The notes: generated by a model from the letters alone, not told the origin. Shown: positions 19,198 to 28,317, counted from the stretch's first letter. The stretch: DNA of 64,000 nt from Pleomorphomonas sp. T1.2MG-36 (GCF_950100655.1 NZ_CATNLY010000012.1:310001-374000), one strand, 5' to 3'. Numbers and translations: made by a program.

Positions 19198-20588
19198 GTC
19201 GACGGCTCGCGATAGAGCGATCGTCCGGTGCGGTCGGTCAGGTTGAACGCACAGAACGGGATGACCCGGCCGTCCGACCTCGCCACGTGAATGTAGCACT
19301 GGCGCAGGCGGTCGAGGTCGAGCGTCCAGGCATCCTGAAAGGCCATCGCCGACAGCGACAGGCGTCGGCCCTGGCGTTCCAGAAAGGCGTCGAAGGCTTC
19401 GAGCCCAGCGGCGGGGCGCTCATCCAGCGGCGCCCTCTTCCACTGGCCTGCCACGTAGCGCTGGGCGCGGGCCACCTCCGGCGACCGCCAGGCGGCCGTA
19501 TCGCAACAGCTCCCCGTCCCTTCCGTCTCCGCCGCAGGGCTGCAGCAGTCGCCGGACGCCGACTCGGGATCGGCGCAGAGGCGGCCCGACGGGTCGACGC
19601 TGAAACGGCCGCTGAAGGAGCAGAATGGATTTTCGGCCGAACCGGGATGGAAGTCTTCGAGGCGAATGCTGCCGCCCGCGTGCTCGACCAGCGCCTCCAT
19701 CACCTCCGGCAACGTGATGCGCTCCCCGTCGCCCGGAACGCCCGGATTACGCCCGAAATAGGAGACGGGCTGGAAGTGCACGGCCCGCACCGTCGGCATC
19801 TCGCCCTTGGCGAAATCGACGATGGCGCCGATCTCGCCGGTATTGATGCCGGGCACCAGCGTCGGCACCAGCACGACGCCGACGCCAGCGGCGCGCGCAC
19901 TGTCGATGGCGAGGCGCTTCGCCGCGAACAGGTCGCGGCCGCGCAGCCGCCGATAGACGGCATCGCTGACACCGTCGAACTGCAGGAAGACGCAGTCGAG
20001 GCCGGCGGCGGCGAGCGCGGCGAGATAGTCCGGCTCGCGCCCGATCCTGATCCCGTTGGTGTTGAGCTGGATGAAATCGAAGCCCTTGGCCCGTACCAGG
20101 GCGACGATCTCCGGCAGGTCGTCACGCACCGTGGGTTCGCCACCCGACAGCTGGATATGCACCTGGCCGCTGCCCGCCCTCAACTCGTCGAGAGCGGCGG
20201 CGATCTCACCGATCGGCATGTCGACGCCTTGCCGGCCGGCCGATGCGAAGCAGACCGGGCAGACGAGATCGCAGCGCGAGGTCACCTCGATCAACACGCA
20301 GCAGCTTTGCTGCCGGTGATCGGCGCAGAGGCCGCAATCCCTGGGGCAACCCTCGGCGATATCCGTCGCCACGCTGATCGGCGCCGACGAGGTGCGACGA
20401 CTGCGGGACCAGATGTCGTAGCTGCGGAGCCCCCTCCAGACCGGCGTGACGACGCGACCATGTTCGGGACAGGTCTTGTCGAGATAGACCGTGTCGCCGA
20501 CGGCGATGCGTTCGGCCGGAATGGTCTTGAGGCAGTCGGGACAGACGCTGCGCGTGCGGCCGAAGGACAAACGGACGGGGCCTGTCAT
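19194..20588 (-). CDS. Radical SAM protein, TrsS-like
   Basis: A 464-residue radical SAM enzyme. The N-terminus has a zinc-ribbon-like CPDC (C16, C19) and C40. A second cluster is CPRDCGLC (81-88) with CC at 96-97. The SAM-binding 4Fe-4S motif is CDLVCPVC (C106, C110, C113), followed by the GGEP strand IQLSGGEPTVRDDLPEI. A late Cys-rich stretch has GDCCSP and SCCDTAAW. The layout fits the family annotated as radical SAM (seleno)protein TrsS, some members of which use selenocysteine; here every position is Cys and no in-frame UGA occurs. The substrate is unknown. It overlaps both neighbours by four bases. Confidence 0.8.
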   Translation of the reverse strand: MTGPVRLSFGRTRSVCPDCLKTIPAERIAVGDTVYLDKTCPEHGRVVTPVWRGLRSYDIWSRSRRTSSAPISVATDIAEGCPRDCGLCADHRQQSCCVLIEVTSRCDLVCPVCFASAGRQGVDMPIGEIAAALDELRAGSGQVHIQLSGGEPTVRDDLPEIVALVRAKGFDFIQLNTNGIRIGREPDYLAALAAAGLDCVFLQFDGVSDAVYRRLRGRDLFAAKRLAIDSARAAGVGVVLVPTLVPGINTGEIGAIVDFAKGEMPTVRAVHFQPVSYFGRNPGVPGDGERITLPEVMEALVEHAGGSIRLEDFHPGSAENPFCSFSGRFSVDPSGRLCADPESASGDCCSPAAETEGTGSCCDTAAWRSPEVARAQRYVAGQWKRAPLDERPAAGLEAFDAFLERQGRRLSLSAMAFQDAWTLDLDRLRQCYIHVARSDGRVIPFCAFNLTDRTGRSLYREPST

Positions 20589-21751
20589 TCTCCGCTCCCT
20601 GCCGGCATCGCAAGTTCGGCAAGACCGTGAGCTTCGGAGAGAGGTCCGGTCACCGCCTCCACCGCCGTGAGGACGCCGGCCACGGCGGCATGGCGACGCC
20701 GGACGCCGGCCAGCGCGGCGGGATCAGACGCGAAGGCCTTGAAAGCCGGCGCAAATCGCTGCTCGATCCCGACGAGACGCTCGCCCTTGACGAGCTTGTC
20801 GGCGAGAAACACCACGTGGCGCGGATCGACCGTCTGCCCCGGTTCGAGAGCGCATTCCATGTGAACCGCGACGATCTCGGCCACCTCGGCAAAGCCGAAG
20901 GCCGAAACGCGCCGGGCACCGGCCGCCGCGTGGTCGAGGTCGCCCTTGGCGATGTCGTGCAGGAGCGCGCCGGCAAGAACGGCGGCGCTGTCGAGAGCAT
21001 GCCCCCTGGCGGCCAGCCGGGCGGCGATATCGACCGCCAGCCGCGCGACGACGCGAGAGTGGCGGCGTGTCGGCTCCGGCGTGTCGGCGGCTTCCAGCAT
21101 CGCCTCGCACTCCGCCTCGTCCGGATGGAGACGATGGGGCAGCGCGGCGGCCAGACGGCGATAGTCGTCGGGGTAGTCCATGTCGCGTACGATGCCGCTG
21201 TCGATGACGGCGACCGACCGAGCCTCGCCTTGATGCCGCTCGATGACGTCGCGCAGCGTCATCTCCGGCGGCGCGGCAACAATCTCGGCGAACAGCTGGC
21301 GACTGACGAAAGGCGGATGCCCGGCACGGCCGTGAAAGGTCGGGCGAACAACGGCCGCGTCGCCGCTTCCGGCGCATGCGGCGATCCGCTCGAGGGTGGA
21401 GGCCCGAACGAGCGGCACGTCCACGGGCAGGATCATCGCCCCGTCCACCGTCTCGGGCAGCGCCGAAATCCCGGCCTTGATGCTGGACATCATGCCCTCG
21501 GCAAAAGCCGGATTGGCCACCGCCACCGCGCCACGAGCCACCGCCGCCGGGGCCACCCGTCCTGCCTCGTTGCCGACGACGACGTAGGCCGGCCCGATGG
21601 CGGCGGTTTCGATGGTCGAGAGCACATGTCCCAGAACGGTGCCGTTGCCGAAGGGCAGCAGCGGTTTCAAGGCCCCCATGCGCGACGACCAGCCGGCGGC
21701 CAGCACCAAGATGGCAATGTTCGATGGCCGAGACCTGACCGGATCGCTCAC
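20585..21751 (-). CDS. MocA-like nucleotidyltransferase fused to an HD domain (DVU_1551-type)
   Basis: A 388-residue two-domain protein. Residues 10-200 are a MobA/MocA-type nucleotidyltransferase (ILVLAAGWSSRMGALKPLLP, GMMSSIKAGI, ILPVDVPLVRA), the class that joins CTP or GTP to molybdopterin. Residues 225-350 are an HD phosphohydrolase-type domain (RRHSRVVARLAVDIAARL, GALLHDIAKGDLDHA, VAVHMECALE). It most plausibly makes the cytosine dinucleotide form of the cofactor used by Mop-type enzymes; the HD domain could reverse or proof-read that step (inference). The usual LAAGxSxRMG loop is intact apart from Trp after LAAG. It overlaps both neighbours by four bases. Confidence 0.85.
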   Translation of the reverse strand: MSDPVRSRPSNIAILVLAAGWSSRMGALKPLLPFGNGTVLGHVLSTIETAAIGPAYVVVGNEAGRVAPAAVARGAVAVANPAFAEGMMSSIKAGISALPETVDGAMILPVDVPLVRASTLERIAACAGSGDAAVVRPTFHGRAGHPPFVSRQLFAEIVAAPPEMTLRDVIERHQGEARSVAVIDSGIVRDMDYPDDYRRLAAALPHRLHPDEAECEAMLEAADTPEPTRRHSRVVARLAVDIAARLAARGHALDSAAVLAGALLHDIAKGDLDHAAAGARRVSAFGFAEVAEIVAVHMECALEPGQTVDPRHVVFLADKLVKGERLVGIEQRFAPAFKAFASDPAALAGVRRRHAAVAGVLTAVEAVTGPLSEAHGLAELAMPAGSGE

Positions 21752-22203
21752 GGTTTCTCCTCCTCAGGGGGTACCGTGATGTCTACCCCATGGTCGGCGA
21801 GCGTTTCCTTGATCTTTGCCCAGGTGGCGATGATGAGAGCCGGACAGCGCTCCCGTTTCAGCCCCTCGTCGAACTTCATGATGTCCGAGCAGTTGATGCC
21901 GCCATATTGACCGGTGGCGGCGGCCGTAAACCAGCCGGCGAAATCGTCGAGCATGGCGCCAAGCTCGGGATGCGCATGCTCGCCGTCACCACCGCGCCCG
22001 GCGTAGTAGCCGATGACGCAGCATCCGGCCGACAGCGCGCCACAGTTGAAGCCCTGCCCCATGCCGAGGGCGAGACCGGACATGGCGCGGATGAGATCGG
22101 GGTCGTCGCGCCCCTGCGCTTCGAGGGCGAGGCGCATCAGGATGTGGCTGCACTTGAAATCGTCGAGCAGCAGCTCGGCGACACGGAAGGACTCCTCGCT
22201 CAT
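21748..22203 (-). CDS. C-GCAxxG-C-C family protein (DVU_1555-type)
   Basis: A 151-residue helical protein of the C-GCAxxG-C-C class, putative redox or metal-binding proteins. The pattern Cys is in DDFKCSHILM, the central motif is GFNCGALSAGCCVIGYY, and the last Cys is in GINCSDIMKFDEG. Cys33-like spacing is consistent with a bound cluster or a dithiol pair. The start at 22203 overlaps the methyltransferase stop (ATGA); the longer open frame is a shadow of that gene. No enzymatic activity is established for this family. Its constant company with the radical SAM and methyltransferase genes suggests a role in the same modification. Confidence 0.82.
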   Translation of the reverse strand: MSEESFRVAELLLDDFKCSHILMRLALEAQGRDDPDLIRAMSGLALGMGQGFNCGALSAGCCVIGYYAGRGGDGEHAHPELGAMLDDFAGWFTAAATGQYGGINCSDIMKFDEGLKRERCPALIIATWAKIKETLADHGVDITVPPEEEKP

Positions 22204-22871
22204 TGACCTGCGCTCCCTGTCGGTTCGGCGGTCCGCTCGGCAACGAGCAGGCGATAGCGCGGCCGGTGGCGACCGGCAGAGCAATCGCGTTCGCCCCACA
22301 GCGGATCGAGCGAGCCGTAGTGAAAGATGAAACGGGCGACGAAGCCGGCAAGCACGGCCGATCTGTCCTCGTCGACGAGAAGGGTGAAACCGGCGTGCCC
22401 GATATCCTCGACGAGGCCGTCGCGCCCGTCGTCGCCCGGCCAATCGACATCGGCGAGCAGCAAGCGGCCACCGGACCTCAGCACGCGCCGCCACTCGCCG
22501 AGTGCCGCGCGCCGGTCCGCCATCTGCGAAAGACTGCATTCCGAAAGTATGGCGTCGAGGCAGGCATCGGTGAACGGCAGGCGCGCGCCATCCCCCTGGA
22601 ATAGCGCCGCGTTGACGCGCGAGGCGGCAATCGCCAGCACCCGCTCGTCCCGATCGATACCGATGCCGGAGAAGCCGTGGCGCTCAAGCCAGGCAAGGCT
22701 GTCACCCGCTCCGCAGCCGACGTCGAGCACCTTCGCGCCGAGGCGAAGACCCGCCCGCTCGACCAACTCCCCGACGATCGCTCCGTCGCCCGGCCGCAGC
22801 CGTTCACCGGCGGCGCCCTCGACGCAACCACAGCCGAACAGGCCGGAGATGGGGATGGACTTCGCGGTCAC
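22200..22871 (-). CDS. SAM-dependent methyltransferase (DVU_1556-type)
   Basis: A 223-residue class I methyltransferase. Motif I is VLDVGCGAGDSLAWLERHG, the acidic loop is GIGIDRDERVLAIA, motif II is the GDGARLPFTDACLDAILSEC stretch, and the post-motif strand is LRSGGRLLLADVDWPG. The N-terminus has an unusual SGLFGCGCVEGA with paired Cys. The start is GTG at 22871, overlapping the stop of the small redox gene (GTGA). The target is unknown: cofactor, product, or a metalloid such as arsenic or selenium are all conceivable. It forms a constant trio with the Cys-rich protein and the small redox protein in related clusters (from memory). Confidence 0.82.
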   Translation of the reverse strand: MTAKSIPISGLFGCGCVEGAAGERLRPGDGAIVGELVERAGLRLGAKVLDVGCGAGDSLAWLERHGFSGIGIDRDERVLAIAASRVNAALFQGDGARLPFTDACLDAILSECSLSQMADRRAALGEWRRVLRSGGRLLLADVDWPGDDGRDGLVEDIGHAGFTLLVDEDRSAVLAGFVARFIFHYGSLDPLWGERDCSAGRHRPRYRLLVAERTAEPTGSAGQ

Positions 22872-23071
22872 TTGTCCTCCAGCGCCTGTTCGACCTTCAG
22901 CATCCTGCCCGACGCCAGTTCCTCGGAGACGTAGACGAACCCGCATGACGGGCAGCAGGGCAGTTCGACCGGAAAGGTCTGGCCAAGATAGCTCGCCTCG
23001 ACCTTGCGCATTTCCAGCGGCTTGTCGCAGCGGGCGCAGACGAGATCGGGAACGCCGGATGTCGCGGTCAT
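22868..23071 (-). CDS. Small CxxC redox/zinc-ribbon protein (DVU_1557-type)
   Basis: A 67-residue protein with two Cys knuckles, LVCARCDKPL (C12, C15) and PCCPSCGF (C39, C40, C43), the layout of a rubredoxin-like or zinc-ribbon fold. The C-terminus is helical (SEELASGRMLKVEQALED). It could carry electrons or a metal to the methyltransferase or radical SAM protein. Both ends overlap neighbouring genes by four bases. It is too short for confident fold assignment, but composition and coupling leave no doubt that it is a gene. Confidence 0.85.
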   Translation of the reverse strand: MTATSGVPDLVCARCDKPLEMRKVEASYLGQTFPVELPCCPSCGFVYVSEELASGRMLKVEQALEDK

Positions 23072-25404
23072 GGCTTCACCTCGACCTGCATGCGGTGGCC
23101 GTAGGCGCGATGAACGACGAAGCCGTCATCGACCGGCTCGTACTCGACCCAGGTCGTCATCGTGCCGATGCGGCCGGAGGCGGTATAGCGGCCGCTCGTC
23201 CTGTCTTTCAGCAGACGCCCGGTTCGCTCTGCCTCGGCGATCACCTCGGCGATATCGTCGACGAGCAGCAACTTGCGCTCGATGTCGGCGCGAACGGCGT
23301 CGGCGATGACGAGGGTGACGGGTGGAACGGGGTTGCTCATGCTTTCTCCCCACAGGTCGCGCAGAAGGCGCCGGCGCAGGCGCAACCGATTGTCGCGACG
23401 GCCGGAAAAGCCGGGGTCGGGACGCGCCGCCGGATCGTCATCACAGGGAAAGACCAGGTCAATGAGATGAAGGGCGCGTTTGCCGCGCCGGGCGAAATTG
23501 TCGCGGCACATGGCGCAGTAGGCGAGGAAATCGTCGTCGCTTTCCTCGATCCGACGGTCGACGAAGGCATTGCCGACCTCAGGGTTGGCGAAGGAAACCA
23601 GACCGCCATAACCGCAGCAGGTGGTCTTTTCGGCGCCGGTCAGTTCGCGAACCTCCGCTCCCATGGCGGCGGCGATCGACCGCACCGCCGCCTGAACGTC
23701 GTGAGCATGCCGGCTGGTGCAGGGATCATGGATGGCGAGCGGCCGGGCAACCGGCCTCGGCGCGGTAGCCTCCGGCAGGCCGGTGGCGGCGAGCTCCGTC
23801 CAGAGCGAGGAGACGGGGATGTCCGGCAGGAACTCGCCGATTTCCTTGAGACAGGTCGAGCAGGCCGTGACGATGCGTGGCCGCCCCTGCTCTTCCCAGA
23901 CGGCGCGCAGATGATCGAGCACCTCCCGGTGAAGGTCCTGGCGGCCCGACCAGTGCGCCGGCGCGCCACAGCAATCGAGCATGAAGCCGACGCCGCCCGG
24001 CAGCCGATCGCAGAGATGGCGGTAGACGGCCTCGACCTGCCCCGGCGCCGACGCCGGCAACTGACAACCGGGGAAGAACAGCACGGCGCTTCGGTCGTGG
24101 CCGGGCTGATGGCGGACGAAGGCGATCTCGCCCGAACGGCTGAAGGCCATGTCGCGCAACGCGAAATCGTGATGGGACGCCGGCATGTGGCCGCGTTCGA
24201 CCATGCTCCGGCGCGCATCGAGGCAGACGTCGCCCATGGCGAGGTCGTTCGGACAGAGCGTTTCGCACAGGCCGCACAGGGCGCAGCTGTCGATCATCCG
24301 GTTGGACTTGCGGTTGCCCATGATGATCGAGTCGTTGTTGTAGATCTCGCGCACCGCCCGCTTCGGGTAGGTCTTGTAGTGGGCGAGATAGGCGCACGCC
24401 CTGACGCATTCGAGGCAATGGCATGGGAAGCAGCGCGCGGCTTCCTCCATCGCCTCGGCATGACTGTAGCCAGAAATGGGATCGGATGGCTGGACGGGCG
24501 ACACGTCGGCTTGACGGGCCGTATCGACGTAAAGGCAGGTGCCGGTGGCCGTATCGTCGGCGCGGTTGGCCGTCAGCGAGGCGCCCTGCAGGAAGCGATC
24601 GATGGACACCGCCGCACGACGGCCGTCGCGTACCGACAGGATGGCCGAGTAGGCTTCATCGTCACCGGTATGAAGGCAGCTGCCAAACACCGCAGGCAGC
24701 GAGGTCGCCAGCGTTATCGGATCGAGATCGAGCCGCCCCGCCGACGTGAGGCGCAGGGTCCCTGCGAAGTGGACGGCAGGGCCGGCACCGATCGCGAGAA
24801 GAACGGCATCGTGACCGGCAATGAGGTCATCAAGCGCAGGGAAACCAGCAGCCTCACCGGTCACCCTCTGCCGACAGCGAATATCGATGCCGAGCGAGGT
24901 GAGCGCGCCGAGATCGGCATCGATCGCCGACGGCGGCAATACGGAGGGATAGCCGTCGTGCCGGAGGCGCTCCAGCGGTCGGGCCTCGGCTTCGAAAACC
25001 GTAACGGCATGCCCCTTCATTGTCAGGTCGAAAGCCGCCGCAAGGCCGGCGAGCCCGGCCCCGACGACAGCAATCGTCTTGGGCTTGCGTGCTCGTTGAG
25101 CCGTGCGGCGAATTGTCGGATAGGCCTCTTCGACGAGCGCCCGTTCGAGCGCGCCGAGGCGGACAGCGCCACCAGCCTCTGCCCGGCGGCAAACGGCCTC
25201 GCAGGGATGTTCGCAAATATGGGCGATGATTGCCGGAAAGGGAACGACACGGGTGTAAAGGGCCATGGCGCCGGAAAAATCACCGGAGGCCATCTTCTCG
25301 GCCATGCCGCGCGCATCGACACGCAGCGGACAGGCGGCGGCGCATGCCGGTGGCTGTTCCTCGATGCAGAGCGCTTCCCATGCCTTGACTTGGTCGCCAT
25401 CCAT
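23068..25404 (-). CDS. Pyridine-nucleotide/flavin oxidoreductase with iron-sulfur and CCG domains
   Basis: A 778-residue electron-transfer protein. The N-terminus is GltD-like with CIEEQPPACAAACP and CEHPCEAVCRR for iron-sulfur clusters. A FAD Rossmann loop follows (VVGAGLAGLAAAFDLTMKGH), then two 4Fe-4S motifs (CHCLECVRACAYLAHY; CALCGLCETLCPNDLAMG) and two CCG cysteine-rich domains (LDCCGAPAHWSGR; TTCCGYGGLVSFAN) like those of heterodisulfide reductase or glycolate oxidase subunits. A final 90-residue module ends MQVEVKP. It is the likely electron acceptor for the aldehyde oxidoreductase. It starts 112 bases after the mop stop and overlaps the next gene. An in-frame ATG at 23340 with GGGGAG upstream could give the tail separately. 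Confidence 0.82.
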   Translation of the reverse strand: MDGDQVKAWEALCIEEQPPACAAACPLRVDARGMAEKMASGDFSGAMALYTRVVPFPAIIAHICEHPCEAVCRRAEAGGAVRLGALERALVEEAYPTIRRTAQRARKPKTIAVVGAGLAGLAAAFDLTMKGHAVTVFEAEARPLERLRHDGYPSVLPPSAIDADLGALTSLGIDIRCRQRVTGEAAGFPALDDLIAGHDAVLLAIGAGPAVHFAGTLRLTSAGRLDLDPITLATSLPAVFGSCLHTGDDEAYSAILSVRDGRRAAVSIDRFLQGASLTANRADDTATGTCLYVDTARQADVSPVQPSDPISGYSHAEAMEEAARCFPCHCLECVRACAYLAHYKTYPKRAVREIYNNDSIIMGNRKSNRMIDSCALCGLCETLCPNDLAMGDVCLDARRSMVERGHMPASHHDFALRDMAFSRSGEIAFVRHQPGHDRSAVLFFPGCQLPASAPGQVEAVYRHLCDRLPGGVGFMLDCCGAPAHWSGRQDLHREVLDHLRAVWEEQGRPRIVTACSTCLKEIGEFLPDIPVSSLWTELAATGLPEATAPRPVARPLAIHDPCTSRHAHDVQAAVRSIAAAMGAEVRELTGAEKTTCCGYGGLVSFANPEVGNAFVDRRIEESDDDFLAYCAMCRDNFARRGKRALHLIDLVFPCDDDPAARPDPGFSGRRDNRLRLRRRLLRDLWGESMSNPVPPVTLVIADAVRADIERKLLLVDDIAEVIAEAERTGRLLKDRTSGRYTASGRIGTMTTWVEYEPVDDGFVVHRAYGHRMQVEVKP

Positions 25405-25477
25405 GGTGGTCTCGATAGGTTGTCATTGATCCGAATTGGGTACGGGCGACCCGGGAGAGGACGGGCCGCCCGCGCTT

Positions 25478-25505
25478 CGGGGAGTTGGGCGGGAGAGACT
25501 CCCCG
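25478..25505 (-). terminator. Stem-loop between mop and the accessory genes
   Basis: CGGGGAGT at 25478-25485 pairs with ACTCCCCG at 25498-25505 around a 12-base loop, starting just after the mop stop. There is no U-run, so it is more likely an mRNA-stabilising or partial attenuation structure that lets mop be expressed above the accessory genes than a full terminator. Confidence 0.5.
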
Positions 25506-25516
25506 TTTACGGGACC

Positions 25517-28276
25517 TCAGTGGTGCTGGAGATCCTTTTTGGCCGCGGCCGCTCCTGCCTGAGCCTCAAGCCCCATCTTGATCGCCTCCGGTAGAGCGGG
25601 AATGCGGAATATCCGCACGCCACAGGCGTTGTAGATGGCATTGAGGATCGCCGGATGAAGCGCTGTCAGCGGCGCTTCGCCGACACCGGCGGCACCAAAG
25701 GGACCGAGCGGGCGGGCGGTTTCGAGATAGAGGATCTCGATATCGTCCGGCACATCCTTCGGATAGGGGATGCCGCAGTCCTTGAGCGTGGTGTGCAGGT
25801 CCAGATCCTCGAAGTCCTCGGTCAGGGCAAGACCAAGACCCTGAGCAAGACCGCCATAAACCTGACCGTCGACGGTGGCCTTGTTGATGATGGTTCCAAC
25901 GTCGATGGCCGTCGTCAGCTTGACCACGGTCGCCTTGCCGGTCTCCACGTCGACCTCGACCTCCGGCATGAACACTTCGTACATGTAGATCGGGAACGGG
26001 TTACCCTGGCCGGTATCGGGCGAGCAGTCGGTGCAGGCCGCCGCCACCCACTTGCCGTCGTAGGACAACGGAATGTTCTCGCTCACCATCTCCTTGTAGG
26101 TGCGATAGCCGCCATTCGGCTTCTTCATGGCGTTGAGCAGCATCTCGGCGGCGACACGGATGGCATTGCCGCAGAAGACGTTGGAGCGGCTGCCACCAGC
26201 CGGTCCGCCGTTCGGCCCGAAGGTATCGGCCATGACCAGGCCAATCTGCTCCGGCTTGACGCCGGCCACACGCAACACCTCGTGGGCCATGGTCTGAGCG
26301 GAAAGATCGGCACCCTGGCCGTGATCTTCCCAGCCCGAATGGACGATGAAGCCGGACGGCGTCATCTCGACACGAGCTTCCGAGCTGTCAGGACCGTCGA
26401 GACCGCAACCATAGATGCCGAGGGAAATACCGACACCACGCTTGGTCTCGGGAGTCGACAATTTGGCGGCCCGCTGCTTGGCTTCCAGGTATTTCGGCCG
26501 GATCAGGTCGAACAACTGCTTCAGGACCAGCACCTCGGGCTTTTGCCCGGTCGGCGTCGTCGACGTCTCGTTGTAGAGATTCTTGTAGCGGAACTCGAGC
26601 GGATCCTCGCCCATCTTCTCGGCCAGCATGTCCATGGCGATTTCGCCGGCCAGGAAGGCCTGCGGCGAGCCATAGCCACGGAAAGCCGAGCCCCAGGCGT
26701 GGTTGGTCGCCACCGTCTTGCCCTTGCCGCGAATGTTTTCAAGGTGGTAGCCGGCACCGGTGAACTGGGCCTGGCGCAGCGTCACCAGATCGCCGAATTC
26801 CGAGTAGGGGCCGTGGTCCAGCCACCAGTCGGTTTCCATGGCGGTGAGCATGCCGTTCTTGTCGCAAGCCAGACGGATGTTGATGTTGGCCGGGCTGCGC
26901 TTACCGGTATAGGTGATGTTCTGGTACTGGTCGTAGACCAGCGACACCGGCTTCTTGGTGACCAGCGCGGCAACACCGAGCAGCGCCTCCATGGTCGGCG
27001 AGAACTTGTAGCCGAAGGTACCGCCGGTGGGGTTCTGGATCAGCCGGAGCTTCTCGGGAGGAATGCCGAGGCCGGGGCAGATCATGGCGTGATGCAGGTG
27101 CACGCCGATCGACTTCGACAGGATCGTCAGCACGCCGTCGTCATCGACGAAGGCTTCGCCACAGTCCGGCTCCAGATGCAGATGCGGCTGGCGCGAGCAG
27201 TAGGTGGTGATGTCGACGACCGCGGCGGCACTGGCCATCAGCGGCTTGGTGTCGGCACCCTTGACGACGCCCTGCTCGTAATAGGCATTGGGAACGCCGG
27301 GGTGGATTTCCATGGCGTCGGGCGCCAGGGCCGCGAAACCGGACATGTAGGCCGGCAGCACTTCCAGGTCGACCTTGACCTTCTTGGCGGCGGCGCGGGC
27401 ATGCTCCTCGGTATCGGCGGCGACGATGGCAATGGCATCGCCAAACTGGAAGATCTTCTCCTTGCACAGGATCGGGCGATCCCAGCCGTCGCCCTTGTTG
27501 GTCGGGAAGGTGATGAGGCCGGTGATGGCGTTCTTGCCGCCAACGTCCTTCCAGGTGATGATCCGCTCGACGCCGGGCATCTTCTCGGCTTCGGCCGTGT
27601 CGATGCCCTTGATCAGGGCGTGGCTCACCTCTGCCTGCACCAGCGCGAGGCGCAGCGTGCCGGCCGGCATCTTGAGCGCCACGTCGGCGCCGAAGTCCCA
27701 GGTGCCGGTGACCTTGGCCACCGCCGACGGACGGATGTACTCAGTGCCGAGGATGGAGCCGTCTTCCTTGGCCTTCGGCATGACATCGTAAATGGTCTTG
27801 TCGCCGCGCATGATGGCGGCGGCGTCCATCACGGAATCGATCAGCGGCTTGTAGCCGGTGCAACGGCAGAGGTTGCGGTTGCGATGGAACCAGGCGCGGA
27901 CTTCCTCACGCGTCGGGGTGAGCGTCTTGTCCAGCAGAGCCTTGGCCGACATGATGAAGCCGGGCGAGCAGACGCCGCACTGGGCGCTGCCGTGGGCCAT
28001 CCAGGCGATCTGCAGCGGATGCAGGTTCTCGGGCGTGCCGATGCCCTCGATGGTGACGATCTTGGAACCGGCGGTGAGCTTCTCCATCGGCGTCACGCAG
28101 GCGCGGATGGGCTTGCCGTCGATCAGTACGGTGCAGGAGCCGCACTGGCCGTCGGCACAGCAGACCTTGCAGCCCGTCAGCATCATCTGCTCGCGCAGCA
28201 CGTCGGCGAGCGACCGCTTGGGGTCGGCAACGACCCAGCGCTCCACGCCGTTCACATTCACGGAAATGCGTTTCAT
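25517..28276 (-). CDS. mop: Mop-type aldehyde oxidoreductase (xanthine oxidase family)
   Basis: A 919-residue molybdenum enzyme oxidising aldehydes to carboxylic acids, close in length to Desulfovibrio gigas Mop (907). Plant-type 2Fe-2S cluster: CCADGQCGSC then C in PIRAC. Second 2Fe-2S cluster: QCGVCSPGFIM and NLCRCTGYKPL. The molybdenum part has SAFRGYGSPQAF, GGPAGGSRSN and the catalytic Glu loop FGAAGVGEAPLTALHPA. No FAD domain or twin-arginine signal is present, so electrons must pass to a separate cytoplasmic partner, most simply the flavin/Fe-S protein downstream. It follows xdhC by 41 bases and uses the cofactor genes around it. Confidence 0.95.
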   Translation of the reverse strand: MKRISVNVNGVERWVVADPKRSLADVLREQMMLTGCKVCCADGQCGSCTVLIDGKPIRACVTPMEKLTAGSKIVTIEGIGTPENLHPLQIAWMAHGSAQCGVCSPGFIMSAKALLDKTLTPTREEVRAWFHRNRNLCRCTGYKPLIDSVMDAAAIMRGDKTIYDVMPKAKEDGSILGTEYIRPSAVAKVTGTWDFGADVALKMPAGTLRLALVQAEVSHALIKGIDTAEAEKMPGVERIITWKDVGGKNAITGLITFPTNKGDGWDRPILCKEKIFQFGDAIAIVAADTEEHARAAAKKVKVDLEVLPAYMSGFAALAPDAMEIHPGVPNAYYEQGVVKGADTKPLMASAAAVVDITTYCSRQPHLHLEPDCGEAFVDDDGVLTILSKSIGVHLHHAMICPGLGIPPEKLRLIQNPTGGTFGYKFSPTMEALLGVAALVTKKPVSLVYDQYQNITYTGKRSPANINIRLACDKNGMLTAMETDWWLDHGPYSEFGDLVTLRQAQFTGAGYHLENIRGKGKTVATNHAWGSAFRGYGSPQAFLAGEIAMDMLAEKMGEDPLEFRYKNLYNETSTTPTGQKPEVLVLKQLFDLIRPKYLEAKQRAAKLSTPETKRGVGISLGIYGCGLDGPDSSEARVEMTPSGFIVHSGWEDHGQGADLSAQTMAHEVLRVAGVKPEQIGLVMADTFGPNGGPAGGSRSNVFCGNAIRVAAEMLLNAMKKPNGGYRTYKEMVSENIPLSYDGKWVAAACTDCSPDTGQGNPFPIYMYEVFMPEVEVDVETGKATVVKLTTAIDVGTIINKATVDGQVYGGLAQGLGLALTEDFEDLDLHTTLKDCGIPYPKDVPDDIEILYLETARPLGPFGAAGVGEAPLTALHPAILNAIYNACGVRIFRIPALPEAIKMGLEAQAGAAAAKKDLQHH

Positions 28277-28317
28277 GTCTTCCTCCTAGAGTGTTGCGTC
28301 CGTCGCAGCGTGCCCTG

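Noticed and set aside
19194..20588. Selenocysteine in the TrsS-like protein
   Set aside because: Some family members are selenoproteins, but every candidate position is encoded as Cys here and no in-frame TGA with a hairpin occurs.
22327..25581. A 1084-codon open frame on the + strand
   Set aside because: It is fully antisense to the methyltransferase, redox and oxidoreductase genes, and its product is Arg-rich low-complexity sequence. Antisense frames of high-GC genes stay open by composition.
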